64,000 bases of DNA from Geobacillus thermodenitrificans subsp. thermodenitrificans DSM 465 (GCF_000496575.1 NZ_AYKT01000007.1:124001-188000), one strand, 5' to 3'; shown: positions 1 to 9,450, counted from the first letter of the stretch. A program made the numbers and translations. Notes: a model not told the origin generated them from the letters alone.

Positions 1-31
1 ACGAAATCATCGTACGCTTGAATTAAACGCT

Positions 32-57
32 CCCGCTTACGAAAAGCGGGGGTTTTT
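32..57 (+). terminator. Rho-independent terminator of the upstream gene
   Basis: A 7-bp GC-rich stem (CCCGCTT, 32-38, with AAGCGGG, 44-50) is followed by GG and a T-run (53-57). It ends a gene whose last codons lie in bases 1-26; the reading frame of that gene cannot be fixed from so few bases (stops occur at 19-21 and 24-26 in two frames). By synteny with B. subtilis it may be tdk, which is inference only. Confidence 0.85.
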
Positions 58-120
58 GTTTGGTTTTGTTTCATGATATAATTTAAAATTAGACTGTGCT
101 GAAAAACAGAGGTGAATGCT

Positions 121-1197
121 GTGTTTGATCGGTTAGAAGCTGTTGAACAACGATATGAAAAATTAAACGAGCTTTTGATGGATCCAGCCGTTATCAACGA
201 CCCGAAAAAGTTGCGCGATTATTCGAAAGAGCAGGCTGATTTGACTGAAACGGTGCAAACGTACCGTGAATACAAGTCCGTTCGCAGTCAGCTCGCGGAA
301 GCGAAGGCTATGCTGGAAGAAAAACTTGAGCCAGAGCTGCGCGAGATGGTGAAAGAGGAAATTGATGAGCTCGAAGAACGGGAAGAAGCGCTCGTTGAGA
401 AGTTGAAAGTGTTGCTTTTGCCGAAAGATCCGAATGATGAGAAAAACGTCATTATGGAAATTCGTGCCGCCGCCGGTGGCGAGGAAGCCGCGCTGTTTGC
501 CGGCGACTTGTACCGGATGTATACGCGCTATGCGGAGTCGCAAGGGTGGAAAACGGAAGTGATCGAAGCAAGCCCAACAGGTCTTGGCGGCTATAAAGAA
601 ATCATCTTTATGGTCAATGGGAAAGGGGCGTATTCGAAGCTGAAGTTTGAAAACGGCGCTCATCGCGTCCAACGCGTCCCGGAAACGGAATCAGGCGGAC
701 GCATCCATACATCGACGGCAACGGTCGCCTGCTTGCCGGAAATGGAAGAAGTCGAAGTCGAAATTCATGAAAAAGACATTCGCGTCGATACGTACGCCTC
801 GAGCGGGCCAGGGGGACAAAGCGTGAACACGACGATGTCAGCCGTACGCCTCACCCATATTCCGACCGGCATTGTCGTTACTTGCCAAGACGAAAAATCG
901 CAAATTAAAAACAAAGAAAAAGCGATGAAAGTGTTGCGCGCCCGCATTTACGACAAATACCAGCAAGAAGCGCGCGCCGAGTATGACCAAACGCGTAAGC
1001 AAGCAGTCGGCACCGGCGATCGCTCAGAGCGCATCCGCACGTACAACTTCCCGCAAAACCGCGTCACTGACCACCGTATCGGGTTGACGATTCAAAAGCT
1101 TGACCTCGTGTTAGACGGGCAGCTCGATGAAATTATCGAGGCGCTCATTTTAGACGACCAGTCGAAAAAACTGGAGCAAGCGAACGATGCGTCGTAA
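121..1197 (+). CDS. prfA: Peptide chain release factor 1 (RF1)
   Basis: Class I release factor that reads UAA/UAG in the ribosomal A site and triggers peptidyl-tRNA hydrolysis. The 358-residue product has the usual RF1 length; the peptidyl-transferase GGQ motif (in [10 protein letters not shown]) is at about residues 231-233, after the acidic coiled N-terminal domain. I place the start at GTG 121 because AGAGGTG lies about 6 nt upstream and the protein then begins [15 protein letters not shown], as in Bacillus RF1; the in-frame GTG at 112 is part of that ribosome binding site. The 3' end overlaps prmC by 11 nt. The overlap fits function, since PrmC methylates the GGQ glutamine. A TATAAT-like -10 at 77-82 lies upstream without a good -35. 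Confidence 0.97.
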
Positions 1198-2053
1198 CGT
1201 ACATGAGGTCCTCACCTGGGCTTCTTCTTTTTTGCATGCTCATGGAAAGGAAGAGCGGGCGGCCGAGTGGCTATTGTGTCACCATTTGGGCACTGACAGA
1301 GCCGGGTTGTTCGCCCGTTGGCGTGAGCCGGTTGAGGAAACGGTGTATGAACGATTCGCAGCCGATGTGCGCCGCCATGCCGTAGACCATGTGCCGATTC
1401 AATATTTGATCGGCCATGAATGGTTTTACGGCCGACGGTTCCTTGTAAACTGCCATGTGTTAATCCCGCGACCGGAGACAGAAGAGCTTGTGCTTGGTGT
1501 CTTAGAGCGTCTTCCTCGTCTGTTTGAGGGACGGGAGCGGATTGATGTCGTCGATGTAGGCACTGGCAGCGGGGCGATTGCCGTGACGTTGGCGCTTGAG
1601 AATCGCACGCTTTCAGTGACCGCGACTGATATTTCCGAAGAAGCGCTCACAGTCGCCCGGGAAAATGCCGAGCGGCTTGGGGCTCGCATTTCGTTTTTGC
1701 GCGGTGACTTATTGCAGCCGCTCATTGAGCAAGGGCAGACAGTCGATGTTGTCGTTTCAAATCCGCCGTACATTCCCGAGACTGATGCTGCTACACTCTC
1801 TCCGGTCGTGAAAGACTATGAGCCGCACACGGCGCTTTTTGGCGGTCGTGACGGGCTTGATTTTTACCGCCGCTTCGCTCGCGACTTGCCGCTTGTGCTC
1901 GGTACTCCAGCGCTTGCCGCGTTTGAAGTCGGCGCCGGACAAGGAGAAGCGGTCGCCTCACTCTTAGCGGCGGCGTTTCCTGAGGCTGAGATCGAAGTGG
2001 CTTTTGACTTGAATGGCAAAGACCGAATGGTCTATATGACAAGAAAAAATTAG
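1187..2053 (+). CDS. prmC: Release factor glutamine N5-methyltransferase PrmC (HemK)
   Basis: SAM-dependent methyltransferase that modifies the glutamine of the GGQ motif in RF1/RF2. The 288-residue protein has an N-terminal helical substrate-binding region, the SAM-binding glycine motif [15 protein letters not shown] (about residues 120-135) and the diagnostic NPPY catalytic tetrapeptide ([10 protein letters not shown], about residue 190) that contacts the target glutamine amide. Translation starts at ATG 1187 inside the end of prfA, giving an 11-nt overlap and probable translational coupling. This prfA-prmC arrangement is the standard Firmicutes order (ywkE in B. subtilis). Confidence 0.96.
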
Positions 2054-2115
2054 ATTCATAGGTTTAAAATGAGGCGGCGCCGTCCACAATGAATGTTGAA
2101 AGGACGGTGCCGATA

Positions 2116-3027
2116 ATGGTGATCAGGGGAAATTCCATCGCTGTATGTTTATATATCATTCTATTAATAACAGGCGTCCTCGTTCATCTATACGGTCAGC
2201 AGACGGATGCGGGGGCAAACGCGACGGTCATGGTTCCCAACGAGGCGATTCGCCTGCGCATTTTGGCGAACAGCGATAACGTTGCTGACCAAGAATTGAA
2301 GCGAAAAGTGCGCGATGCGGTGAACGCGCAAATTAACGAATGGGTGGCCGAACTGACGTCGTTCGAAGAAGCGAAGCGTGTCATTCGCTCCCACTTGCCG
2401 GACATCGAGCAGACGGTCGCTCGTGTGCTCCGTGATGAGCAAAGCAATCAGTCGTACAAGGTGGAGTTCGGTTCGGTTCGCTTTCCGACGAAAGTGTACG
2501 GTAATTACGTTTATCCAGCCGGCACGTACGATGCGGTTCTTATTACGCTCGGGGCAGGAAAAGGGGCAAACTGGTGGTGTGTCTTGTTTCCGCCGCTTTG
2601 TTTTCTCGATTTTTCCAACGGTGACGCTGTGATGATGAGAGAGAAAGAGATGCCGGCAAACGAGAACGAGGCAGACAAACCTGCACCAACCGAGGCCGAC
2701 GCGCCTATGAAAGAAAAGCGGAGTAAAAAAGAAGCGGCACAGCCGGACGGACAAGAAGATGAGAGCATCGCGATAGCCATAGGTGAGGAGACTGAACGTC
2801 ACACAGTGGCTGAGGAAATCAATGAGGATAGTGTGAGCACGAGCGTGAGTGATGGAAATCGAGCTGTGGATGACACGAGCCTTGCTGCGATTGACATCGG
2901 CGAAGACGCGAGTGAAGAGAAACAAATGGATAGCGGAAATGCTTCCCCCGTCGTCATGGCTGAGTCGGAGCAGCGGATCGAAGTGAAATTCTTCTTCAAA
3001 GAGTTGCTTGCCCACCTTATTCCATAG
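2116..3027 (+). CDS. spoIIR: Stage II sporulation protein R with an enlarged acidic linker
   Basis: Forespore-made secreted signalling protein that activates the SpoIIGA protease, leading to pro-sigmaE processing in the mother cell. One N-terminal membrane/signal segment (SIAVCLYIILLITGVLVHLY) is followed by the conserved domain with IRLRILANSD, SFPTK-like VRFPTKVYGN and WWCVLFPPLCFLDF (about residues 153-166). The short C-terminal motif EVKFFFKELL is also conserved. Between them lies about 115 residues of Glu/Asp/Lys/Ala low-complexity sequence, longer than the linker I remember in B. subtilis, so the protein is 303 rather than about 224 residues. Start at ATG 2116 is favoured by AAAGGACGG just upstream; an in-frame ATG at 2089 has a poorer site. 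Confidence 0.92.
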   Translation: MVIRGNSIAVCLYIILLITGVLVHLYGQQTDAGANATVMVPNEAIRLRILANSDNVADQELKRKVRDAVNAQINEWVAELTSFEEAKRVIRSHLPDIEQTVARVLRDEQSNQSYKVEFGSVRFPTKVYGNYVYPAGTYDAVLITLGAGKGANWWCVLFPPLCFLDFSNGDAVMMREKEMPANENEADKPAPTEADAPMKEKRSKKEAAQPDGQEDESIAIAIGEETERHTVAEEINEDSVSTSVSDGNRAVDDTSLAAIDIGEDASEEKQMDSGNASPVVMAESEQRIEVKFFFKELLAHLIP

Positions 3028-3031
3028 GCTC

Positions 3032-3223
3032 ATATCCACAATGTTATCCACAAAAACAACAGATTTATTCACAATTTGTGTATAAATGTGGGTAACCGAC
3101 GAGAGCTAGTTCGGTACTTCTGAGCAAATCCGCCATCTCCAAGGCGATAGAGAAGGTGAAACGATTGAAAACGCATGTTTGGGTTGTGGATAATATTGTT
3201 GATAAACAGCAAATTTATCCACA
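3032..3223. promoter_or_regulatory. DnaA-box cluster spanning the spoIIR-tsaC gap and the tsaC start
   Basis: Three perfect TTATCCACA boxes are present: 3044-3052 (+), 3185-3193 (reverse) and 3215-3223 (+). Five or so further nine-mers differ by one base: 3032-3040, 3065-3073, 3077-3085 (reverse), 3087-3095 (reverse) and 3197-3205 (reverse). The boxes fall in two groups, one in the intergenic gap and one inside the first codons of tsaC. DnaA binding to such clusters outside oriC is established in B. subtilis, and I recall ywlC (tsaC) being one of the reported clusters. No AT-rich unwinding element or dnaA/dnaN gene is present, so this is not an origin. Confidence 0.85.
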
Positions 3224-4202
3224 AATACAAGAGGCTGCCGAATGGTTGCGGACCGGAGAAGTGATCGCATTTCCAACGGAAACGGTGTACGGATTGGGAG
3301 CAGATGCGGCTAATACGACAGCGGTGGAAAAAATTTTTGCCGCCAAAGGACGGCCGAGCGACAATCCGCTCATCGTCCACGTCGCCAGCCTCGCGCAAGT
3401 TGAATCGATCGCTGCATCGATCCCGCCGGTCGCGAAAACGTTAATGGAGCGGTTTTGGCCGGGCCCGCTCACCTTAGTGTTGCCGAAACGGGACGGAGCG
3501 GTGTCTGAACGGGTGACAGCTGGTCTTTCGACCGTGGCGGTGCGCATGCCGGATCATCCACTGGCGCTTGCCTTGATCGAAGCGAGCGGCTTAGCGCTTG
3601 CCGCCCCGAGCGCCAACCGGTCAGGAAGGCCAAGCCCGACGACGGCCGCCCACGTGCTCGCTGATTTGAACGGGCGCATTGCCGGAGTGATTGATGGCGG
3701 GCCAACGGGTGTCGGCGTTGAATCGACTGTGCTCGATTGCAGCGGAGAGGTGCCGACGATTTTGCGCCCGGGCGGGGTGACGAAAGAGGCGCTCAGTGAA
3801 GTGATCGGCCGCGTTGAAGAGGCTGCCGGAGATGAACAGACAGCGCCGAAAGCGCCAGGAATGAAATATACGCATTATGCGCCGAAAGCACCGCTTTGGA
3901 TCGCCGCTGGCCCACCGTCGTTTTTGCAGCGGCTTGTTGATGAAAGCCGGGCGGAAGGAAAAACTGTCGGCGTGCTGACGACTGAAGAAAACAAAAACCG
4001 TTATGTCGCCGATGTCGTGTTGGCATGTGGAGCGCGTCGCGATTTGGAAACGGTGGCCCAACGCCTGTACGATGTGCTGCGTCAGTTTGATGAGACAGGC
4101 GTTAACCTCATTTACAGCGAGGCGTTTCCGGAGGAGGGGATCGGCGCTGCGATCATGAATCGGCTGCGTAAAGCGGCCGGTGGGCGCGTCATTAGCGAAT
4201 AG
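3165..4202 (+). CDS. tsaC: L-threonylcarbamoyladenylate synthase (TsaC/Sua5 type)
   Basis: Makes threonylcarbamoyl-AMP from threonine, bicarbonate and ATP for the t6A37 modification of ANN-decoding tRNAs. The N-terminal YrdC domain shows KxR..SxN-type nucleotide-binding residues (AAKGRPSDNPLIVHVA) and FPTETVYGLGADA. The C-terminal Sua5 domain begins after the linker APGMKYTHYAPKAP, so this is the long 345-residue form. TTG 3165 is chosen because AGAAGGTG lies 6 nt upstream and the product starts MKTHVWVVD, like B. subtilis YwlC; GTG 3156 would overlap its own Shine-Dalgarno. The codons for about residues 7-20 are formed by DnaA boxes, so the start of the protein is constrained by two functions. 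Confidence 0.94.
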   Translation: MKTHVWVVDNIVDKQQIYPQIQEAAEWLRTGEVIAFPTETVYGLGADAANTTAVEKIFAAKGRPSDNPLIVHVASLAQVESIAASIPPVAKTLMERFWPGPLTLVLPKRDGAVSERVTAGLSTVAVRMPDHPLALALIEASGLALAAPSANRSGRPSPTTAAHVLADLNGRIAGVIDGGPTGVGVESTVLDCSGEVPTILRPGGVTKEALSEVIGRVEEAAGDEQTAPKAPGMKYTHYAPKAPLWIAAGPPSFLQRLVDESRAEGKTVGVLTTEENKNRYVADVVLACGARRDLETVAQRLYDVLRQFDETGVNLIYSEAFPEEGIGAAIMNRLRKAAGGRVISE

Positions 4203-4288
4203 CGAAACAAAAGCGGAACGCAGCCCCCCAAAAAAGTGAAGGAGCTAACTGTATAGAGTGACGAGTCCGTTCGATGTGAAAGATAAGC

Positions 4289-4326
4289 GAGGGTGTCTCA
4301 TTGGTTTGGAGACACCCTCTTTTTTC
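4289..4326 (+). terminator. Strong intrinsic terminator after tsaC
   Basis: A perfect 11-bp stem, GAGGGTGTCTC (4289-4299) with GAGACACCCTC (4309-4319), has a 9-nt loop and is followed by a T-run (4320-4325). It separates the spoIIR-tsaC unit from mntP. Confidence 0.95.
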
Positions 4327-4432
4327 ACTCTTGCATATGAAATCGCCTCGCTTCTCCTCTATCACTCGTTTGCTTCTAAACGATGCTGGACGTGCATATG
4401 TTAGCAGTAAGGCTAGTCCGGGAGGGAAGGGA

Positions 4433-4984
4433 ATGGGCGCGTTAATCGGCGAAATGATCGCGCTGTCGCTGATGGCGCTTGCGCTAGGCATGGACGCATT
4501 TTCGGTTGCCTTAGGAATGGGATTGTTGCGTCTTCGGCTTCGGCAAATTTTTTATATTGGGCTTACGATCGGCTTATTTCATATTTTCATGCCGCTTGTC
4601 GGTATGGCAGTCGGCCGCTTTTTGTCGCGCGAGTTCGGTAGCATCGCTACATATGCGGGCGGGGTGTTGCTATTATGGCTTGGCGGGCAAATGATCGTCA
4701 CATCCTTTCAGCAGGAGGAAGGGACTTCATTCTTGCCGCACGGGGCGGGGCTGCTTTTTTTTGCATTCAGCGTCAGCCTCGACAGCTTTTCGGTCGGGCT
4801 AAGCCTTGGCATTTTCGGGGCACGGACGATGGCGACGATCCTCCTGTTCGGTTTGTTCAGCACGGTCTTGACTTGGATCGGGCTGCTGGTGGGCCGACAT
4901 TTTCGGCAATGGCTCGGTTCGTACAGTGAGGCGCTTGGCGGCAGCATTTTGCTTGTGTTCGGGCTGAAGCTGCTTTTTTCGTAA
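4433..4984 (+). CDS. mntP: Manganese efflux pump MntP
   Basis: Six-helix inner-membrane exporter of Mn2+ (DUF204 family; ywlD in B. subtilis). The 183-residue protein is almost entirely hydrophobic and contains two related halves, each with a small-residue motif and a conserved acidic residue: [14 protein letters not shown] in helix 1 and [16 protein letters not shown] in the second half. The start is ATG 4433, preceded at the right distance by GGAGG (4421-4425); an upstream ATG at 4301 lies in the preceding terminator and is not credible. I see no yybP-ykoY manganese riboswitch fold in the leader (4327-4432). Confidence 0.92.
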   Translation: MGALIGEMIALSLMALALGMDAFSVALGMGLLRLRLRQIFYIGLTIGLFHIFMPLVGMAVGRFLSREFGSIATYAGGVLLLWLGGQMIVTSFQQEEGTSFLPHGAGLLFFAFSVSLDSFSVGLSLGIFGARTMATILLFGLFSTVLTWIGLLVGRHFRQWLGSYSEALGGSILLVFGLKLLFS

Positions 4985-5019
4985 AGAATCAGGGCAGGTG
5001 GTGCCAACCTTTTCATTTC

Positions 5020-5051
5020 AGTGGGAAAAAGTGGACTGCCCGCTTTTTTTT
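5020..5051 (+). terminator. Probable terminator after mntP
   Basis: A 6-bp stem AGTGGG (5020-5025) with CCCGCT (5039-5044), including one G-T pair, runs into eight T residues (5044-5051). An alternative pairing uses GGGCAG (4992-4997) with CTGCCC (5036-5041). Either would end mntP transcription. Confidence 0.6.
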
Positions 5052-5077
5052 GTTCTTTTCCCTATGGTATATTGTTG

Positions 5078-5109
5078 ATAAGCCATTGTTATGGTAAGCC
5101 ATTGTTGAA
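5078..5109. repeat. Short tandem duplication ahead of ywlE
   Basis: The 12-nt string TAAGCCATTGTT occurs twice, starting at about 5079 and 5095, directly before the ywlE ribosome binding site. It looks like a small slippage duplication; no function is apparent. Confidence 0.7.
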
Positions 5110-5121
5110 GAGGTGGTTGTC

Positions 5122-5568
5122 ATGCCGTACCGCATTTTGTTCGTCTGCACCGGCAATACGTGCCGGAGCCCGATGGCCGCCGCGCTTCTTGAGAGCAAGC
5201 AGCTGCCCGGTGTCGAGGTGAAATCGGCCGGTGTATTCGCTGCGGAAGGAAGCGAAGCGTCCACCCATGCGAAAACGGTATTGAAAGAAAAGGGGATTGA
5301 CGCGTCCCACCGTTCTTCGCTATTAAAAAAAGAACATATTGACTGGGCAACGCACGTGCTGGCGATGACGTCCGGACATAAAGAGATGATCGTCGGACGT
5401 TTTCCGGAGGCGAAAGATAAAACATTTACGTTAAAACAGTTCGCTTCAGGAACAGACGGTGACATCGCCGACCCGTTCGGCGGCTCGGTTGAGGTGTACC
5501 GGGCAGCTCGCGATGAGTTAGCGGCGCTTATTGACCGCCTGGCGGAAAAATTGCAAGAGAAACAATAA
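5122..5568 (+). CDS. ywlE: Protein-arginine phosphatase YwlE (low-molecular-weight PTP fold)
   Basis: Removes phosphate from phospho-arginine marks placed by McsB, antagonising ClpCP targeting and CtsR inactivation. The 148-residue protein has the LMW-PTP P-loop CTGNTCRS at residues 9-16. The Thr inside the loop (CxGNTCR rather than CxGNICR) is the residue reported to give arginine- rather than tyrosine-phosphate specificity. The general-acid loop DPFGGS is near residue 115. ATG 5122 is selected because GAAGAGGTGG sits just upstream; GTG 5113 lies within that site. McsB and ClpC are not encoded in this window. Confidence 0.93.
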   Translation: MPYRILFVCTGNTCRSPMAAALLESKQLPGVEVKSAGVFAAEGSEASTHAKTVLKEKGIDASHRSSLLKKEHIDWATHVLAMTSGHKEMIVGRFPEAKDKTFTLKQFASGTDGDIADPFGGSVEVYRAARDELAALIDRLAEKLQEKQ

Positions 5569-5596
5569 TATCACGTGGTTAATGAGGGGGAAAACA

Positions 5597-6886
5597 ATGG
5601 GGGGAAAACGCCGTTCGTTTGGCTTGCGTCTGAAGCTTGTCGTCTTTACAACAGTGCTAGCAATTATTACATATTCGACGAGCGCCTTGTACTTGTACGT
5701 GCTGTATGATTGGTGGTTTGCATCATTCAACAAAAGCGTCTTCACGATTGTTGTATTGCTGCTCGGCATTTTTTGGTCAGGAGTGCTCGCCTATGTCGCC
5801 GCTGGCTGGATTACGAAGCCGCTGCAACATCTCGAGGAAGCGGCCACTAAGGCGGCTAGCGGGCACATTGAAGAAGACGTTCCGCTTCCTTCATCCAATG
5901 ATGAAATTCGTTCGCTTGCTGTCGCTTTTAACCACATGCTTCATCATCTGCGCATCGTGATCACTAACATTGAAGAAAATACAGCACGTACAAATGAGAA
6001 GACATCGGAAATGAGCCAAGCATCTGAAACAGCGGCAAACCGCGCTCGCGATATTGCGGCGACGATTGATGATATTTCCAAAGGGGCAACCGCTTCAGCG
6101 GAAGCGATTCAAGAAGCGGCTGAGGCCGCTGAAGATGTGCTCGCCATTGCCATACGGGTACAAGAAACGGCGGAACGTGCGGAACAGTCCGTACATGAGA
6201 TGGCAGAAACGCTCAAGACAAGCCAAGATATCACTCATTCGCTCATCAATGGCATCGGGCAGCTGGCCGACGATCAAGAACTGTCAAGGGCCGCTGTCAA
6301 ACAGCTTGAGAGACATGCCCATCAAATCGGAAACATTACATTGCTTGTTGCCGATATGGCTGAGCAAACGAACTTGCTAGCACTCAATGCTTCGATTGAA
6401 GCCGCCCGTGCCGGTGAACATGGCCGGGGCTTTGCGGTCGTGGCCGAAGAAGTGCGCAAACTAGCTGATGAAAGCGCTACGGCAGTGAAACAAATTGCGG
6501 AATTGGTCAACAATATTCAAAACGAGGTTGCCCGGGTGGCCATGCAAATGGATAAGCAGGCCGCCACCGCCAACGCTGAGGCGGTCAGAGGCAAGCAGAC
6601 GAATGAGGCCATTGCCGCTATGGTATCTTCAGCGGGTGAAGTGATTCGCGCCGTCCATGATATCGCTGAGCTGGCGAAAAGCCAAATGAGGCACATGGAG
6701 CGGGTGGCGGCACAGACGCAAGAAGTGGCGGCGATCGCTGAGCAGACATCCGCTGGTGCGCTCGAAGTCGCGGCGGCGACCGAAGCACAGACAGAAGCAG
6801 TCAGCAATGTGCACAAACTGGCGAACGAGCTTGTCGAACAGGCGGAACAGCTGCAGGCGGCAGTCGCCCGTTTTCGCGCCGACTAA
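5597..6886 (+). CDS. Methyl-accepting chemotaxis protein lacking a ligand-binding domain
   Basis: Membrane chemoreceptor that would control CheA through CheW. Two transmembrane helices (about residues 12-36 and 46-68) are separated by only about ten residues ([12 protein letters not shown]), so there is no extracellular sensor domain. A HAMP domain (about 65-120) and the coiled-coil signalling domain follow, with the conserved hairpin tip [35 protein letters not shown] split here only by my 20-residue limit: [18 protein letters not shown], then [17 protein letters not shown]. Length 429 residues from ATG 5597, which has GAGGGGG 6 nt upstream. It may sense through its membrane segments or cytoplasmic parts; the signal is unknown. 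It sits between ywlE and rpiB, where B. subtilis has no receptor. Confidence 0.9.
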   Translation: MGGKRRSFGLRLKLVVFTTVLAIITYSTSALYLYVLYDWWFASFNKSVFTIVVLLLGIFWSGVLAYVAAGWITKPLQHLEEAATKAASGHIEEDVPLPSSNDEIRSLAVAFNHMLHHLRIVITNIEENTARTNEKTSEMSQASETAANRARDIAATIDDISKGATASAEAIQEAAEAAEDVLAIAIRVQETAERAEQSVHEMAETLKTSQDITHSLINGIGQLADDQELSRAAVKQLERHAHQIGNITLLVADMAEQTNLLALNASIEAARAGEHGRGFAVVAEEVRKLADESATAVKQIAELVNNIQNEVARVAMQMDKQAATANAEAVRGKQTNEAIAAMVSSAGEVIRAVHDIAELAKSQMRHMERVAAQTQEVAAIAEQTSAGALEVAAATEAQTEAVSNVHKLANELVEQAEQLQAAVARFRAD

Positions 6887-7033
6887 AATGACCGGTGCAC
6901 TCAGACATGCTGTCGACTTCACTGGCGGAAACAAACGAACCGCACACGATCTAGCATAATAAGGTAACTGTATCGATGAAGCGCTCGCTCCAAAAAGCGG
7001 GGAGCGAGGCGAGCAGAAAGGAGACGAACGAAC

Positions 7034-7480
7034 TTGAAAGTAGCAATTGCTTCCGACCACGGTGGAATTCGCATTCGTGAAGAAATTAAAGCACTTCTTG
7101 ATGAAATGGGCATCGAATATACAGACTTTGGCTGCGACTGTGAAACGTCGGTCGATTACCCGGATTACGCGCTCCCGGTCGCTGAAAAAGTGGCGCGCGG
7201 CGAGTTTGATCGCGGCATTTTAATTTGTGGCACCGGCATTGGCATGACGATCGCAGCGAATAAAGTAAAAGGGGTGCGCTGCGCCCTTTGTCATGATGTT
7301 TACAGCGCGAAACTGACACGCATGCATAACGACAGCAACATCCTCGCGATGGGCGAGCGCGTGATCGGCCCTGGCTTGGCGCGTGAAATCGCGAAAGCGT
7401 GGTTGGAGACGGAATTCGAAGGTGGCCGCCATGCGCGGCGGATCGGCAAAATTGCCGATTACGAAAACGAACATTTGTAA
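7034..7480 (+). CDS. rpiB: Ribose-5-phosphate isomerase B
   Basis: Interconverts ribose-5-phosphate and ribulose-5-phosphate in the pentose phosphate pathway. The 148-residue product has the RpiB/LacAB motifs: IASDHGG at the N-terminus, the catalytic-cysteine region [17 protein letters not shown], and the [13 protein letters not shown] segment. The start codon is TTG 7034, with AAAGGAG about ten nt upstream. It begins the ywlF-ywlG-glyA block seen in B. subtilis. Confidence 0.95.
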   Translation: MKVAIASDHGGIRIREEIKALLDEMGIEYTDFGCDCETSVDYPDYALPVAEKVARGEFDRGILICGTGIGMTIAANKVKGVRCALCHDVYSAKLTRMHNDSNILAMGERVIGPGLAREIAKAWLETEFEGGRHARRIGKIADYENEHL

Positions 7481-7530
7481 AAGACGCATCGTTTCATAAA
7501 AATCGCGGCGTATTAATGAGGGGGAGGGCC

Positions 7531-8109
7531 ATGGACGCACTATTGACCGAATGGAGGCAGCAATGGCAAACCATCTTGCACGCGTTTCAAGAACAGGCGC
7601 AGCTTGGCTGCGGTCACATCGTTGTCATCGGCTGCAGTACGAGCGAAGTGCTTGGCGAGCGGATCGGCACGGCCGGATCGATGGACGTTGCTGCCATGCT
7701 TTTTGCCGAGCTTGAGGCGTGGCGGCGAGAAGTTGGCATTGAGCTGGCGTTCCAATGCTGTGAACATTTAAACCGGGCGCTTGTCGTTGAGCGGGAGACA
7801 GCACGCGCTCACGGGCTCGAGGTCGTTTCCGTCGTTCCGGTGCCGAAAGCGGGGGGAGCAATGGCCGCCTACGCCTATCGACATCTTATGGATCCGGTCG
7901 TCGTCGAGGTGATTCGTGCTGACGCGGGGATTGACATCGGCCATACGCTCATCGGCATGCATTTGAAGCCGGTTGCCGTCCCTGTACGCGTTCCGGTGAA
8001 GCATGTCGGATCGGCGTGTGTGACGTTGGCGAAAACACGACCGAAGCTGATCGGTGGTGCCCGTGCCGTCTATTCATTGGAAAATCCGAATGATTCCTGT
8101 ACTTTCTAG
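7531..8109 (+). CDS. ywlG: YwlG-family protein (DUF436/TIGR01440), function unknown
   Basis: A 192-residue conserved protein with no established activity. It shows the family features: [20 protein letters not shown] near the N-terminus, [14 protein letters not shown] with paired cysteines and a histidine, and a C-terminal [21 protein letters not shown] segment. ATG 7531 has an excellent GAGGGGGAGG immediately upstream. The gene sits 50 nt after rpiB and before glyA, as in B. subtilis, and is probably cotranscribed with rpiB. The Cys/His arrangement could bind a metal or be catalytic, but this is inference. Confidence 0.9.
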   Translation: MDALLTEWRQQWQTILHAFQEQAQLGCGHIVVIGCSTSEVLGERIGTAGSMDVAAMLFAELEAWRREVGIELAFQCCEHLNRALVVERETARAHGLEVVSVVPVPKAGGAMAAYAYRHLMDPVVVEVIRADAGIDIGHTLIGMHLKPVAVPVRVPVKHVGSACVTLAKTRPKLIGGARAVYSLENPNDSCTF

Positions 8110-8129
8110 TTATTTTATTCACTTTTTCT

Positions 8130-8159
8130 TTGGATTTGTCCGATGAAAGCTGATAAAAT
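8130..8159 (+). promoter_or_regulatory. Candidate sigmaA promoter of glyA
   Basis: TTGGAT (8130-8135) and TAAAAT (8154-8159) are 18 bp apart, upstream of the glyA ribosome binding site. ACGAATATT just downstream resembles half of a PurR box weakly, and only one such element is visible. Confidence 0.45.
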
Positions 8160-8202
8160 AAAAACGAATATTCACTGAATTTTGCGTAAGGGGGAGCTAT
8201 TG

Positions 8203-9441
8203 ATGAACTACTTGCCACAACAAGATCCGCAAGTGTTCGCCGCCATCGAACAAGAGCGGAAACGGCAGCATGCAAAAATTGAGCTAATCGCCTCAGAAAA
8301 CTTTGTCAGCCGCGCCGTGATGGAAGCGCAAGGGTCGGTGATGACGAACAAGTATGCGGAAGGCTACCCAGGTCGCCGCTATTACGGTGGTTGCGAATAC
8401 GTTGACGTAGTCGAAGATTTGGCGCGTGAACGGGCGAAGCAATTGTTCGGAGCAGAGCATGCGAACGTCCAACCGCATTCCGGAGCACAGGCGAACATGG
8501 CTGTCTATTTCACCGTCCTCAAGCCCGGCGATACTGTGCTTGGCATGAACTTGTCGCACGGCGGGCATTTGACGCACGGCAGCCCGGTCAACTTCAGCGG
8601 GGTTCAGTACAACTTTGTCGAATACGGCGTCGATCCGGAAACGCATGTCATTGACTATGATGATGTGCGCGAGAAAGCGCGCCTTCATCGGCCGAAGCTG
8701 ATTGTCGCCGGCGCAAGTGCCTATCCGCGTGTCATCGATTTTGCCAAGTTCCGGGAAATCGCTGATGAAGTCGGCGCCTATTTAATGGTTGATATGGCCC
8801 ATATTGCCGGTCTTGTTGCGGCAGGTCTTCATCCGAATCCAGTGCCGTATGCCCATTTTGTCACGACGACGACGCATAAAACATTGCGCGGCCCGCGCGG
8901 CGGAATGATTTTATGCCAAGAGCAGTTTGCGAAACAAATCGACAAATCCATTTTCCCTGGCATTCAAGGCGGCCCGCTTATGCATGTCATTGCCGCGAAA
9001 GCAGTCGCACTTGGTGAGGCGCTGCAAGATGACTTTAAAGTATACGCAAAGCGCATCATCGACAACGCTCAACGCCTTGCAGCCGCCTTGCAAAAAGAAG
9101 GGTTCACTCTTGTTTCCGGCGGCACGGACAACCATTTGCTGCTTGTTGACTTGCGCCCGCAACAGCTGACAGGGAAAACAGCGGAGAAAGTGTTGGATGA
9201 AGTCGGCATTACCGTCAATAAAAACACAATTCCGTATGATCCAGAAAGCCCGTTTGTCACGAGCGGCATCCGCATCGGTACAGCCGCGGTTACGACGCGC
9301 GGTTTTGGTTTGGAAGAAATGGATGAAATTGCTTCCCTTATCGGTCTTGTGCTGAAAAACATCGACAACGAGCAGGCGCTCGAGGAAGCACGCCAACGCG
9401 TCGTTGCCTTAACGGAAAAATTCCCGCTCTATCAAGACTAA
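8203..9441 (+). CDS. glyA: Serine hydroxymethyltransferase
   Basis: PLP enzyme converting serine and tetrahydrofolate to glycine and methylene-THF, the main entry to one-carbon metabolism. The 412-residue protein shows [15 protein letters not shown], the HSGAQAN motif and the PLP-lysine motif [14 protein letters not shown], with the Schiff-base lysine at residue 226 as in G. stearothermophilus SHMT. ATG 8203 is preceded by AAGGGGGAG; an in-frame TTG at 8182 lies before that site. A strong terminator follows, so it forms the last gene of its unit. Confidence 0.98.
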   Translation: MNYLPQQDPQVFAAIEQERKRQHAKIELIASENFVSRAVMEAQGSVMTNKYAEGYPGRRYYGGCEYVDVVEDLARERAKQLFGAEHANVQPHSGAQANMAVYFTVLKPGDTVLGMNLSHGGHLTHGSPVNFSGVQYNFVEYGVDPETHVIDYDDVREKARLHRPKLIVAGASAYPRVIDFAKFREIADEVGAYLMVDMAHIAGLVAAGLHPNPVPYAHFVTTTTHKTLRGPRGGMILCQEQFAKQIDKSIFPGIQGGPLMHVIAAKAVALGEALQDDFKVYAKRIIDNAQRLAAALQKEGFTLVSGGTDNHLLLVDLRPQQLTGKTAEKVLDEVGITVNKNTIPYDPESPFVTSGIRIGTAAVTTRGFGLEEMDEIASLIGLVLKNIDNEQALEEARQRVVALTEKFPLYQD

Positions 9442-9450
9442 GGGAACGAA

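Noticed and set aside
112-120. GTG at 112 as the prfA start
   Set aside because: It is part of the Shine-Dalgarno AGAGGTG; GTG 121 gives the family N-terminus.
2042-2070. SigmaF promoter for spoIIR
   Set aside because: GTTTAAAAT at 2062-2070 resembles a -10, but no acceptable -35 lies 15 bp upstream.
2188-3072. 294-residue minus-strand frame over spoIIR
   Set aside because: No ribosome binding site or recognisable domain; antisense shadow of spoIIR.
3032-3223. DnaA boxes considered as a replication origin
   Set aside because: No dnaA, dnaN, or AT-rich unwinding repeats nearby; extra-oriC clusters are known.
4326-4432. Manganese riboswitch ahead of mntP
   Set aside because: The leader is too short and lacks the conserved internal loops of yybP-ykoY RNAs.
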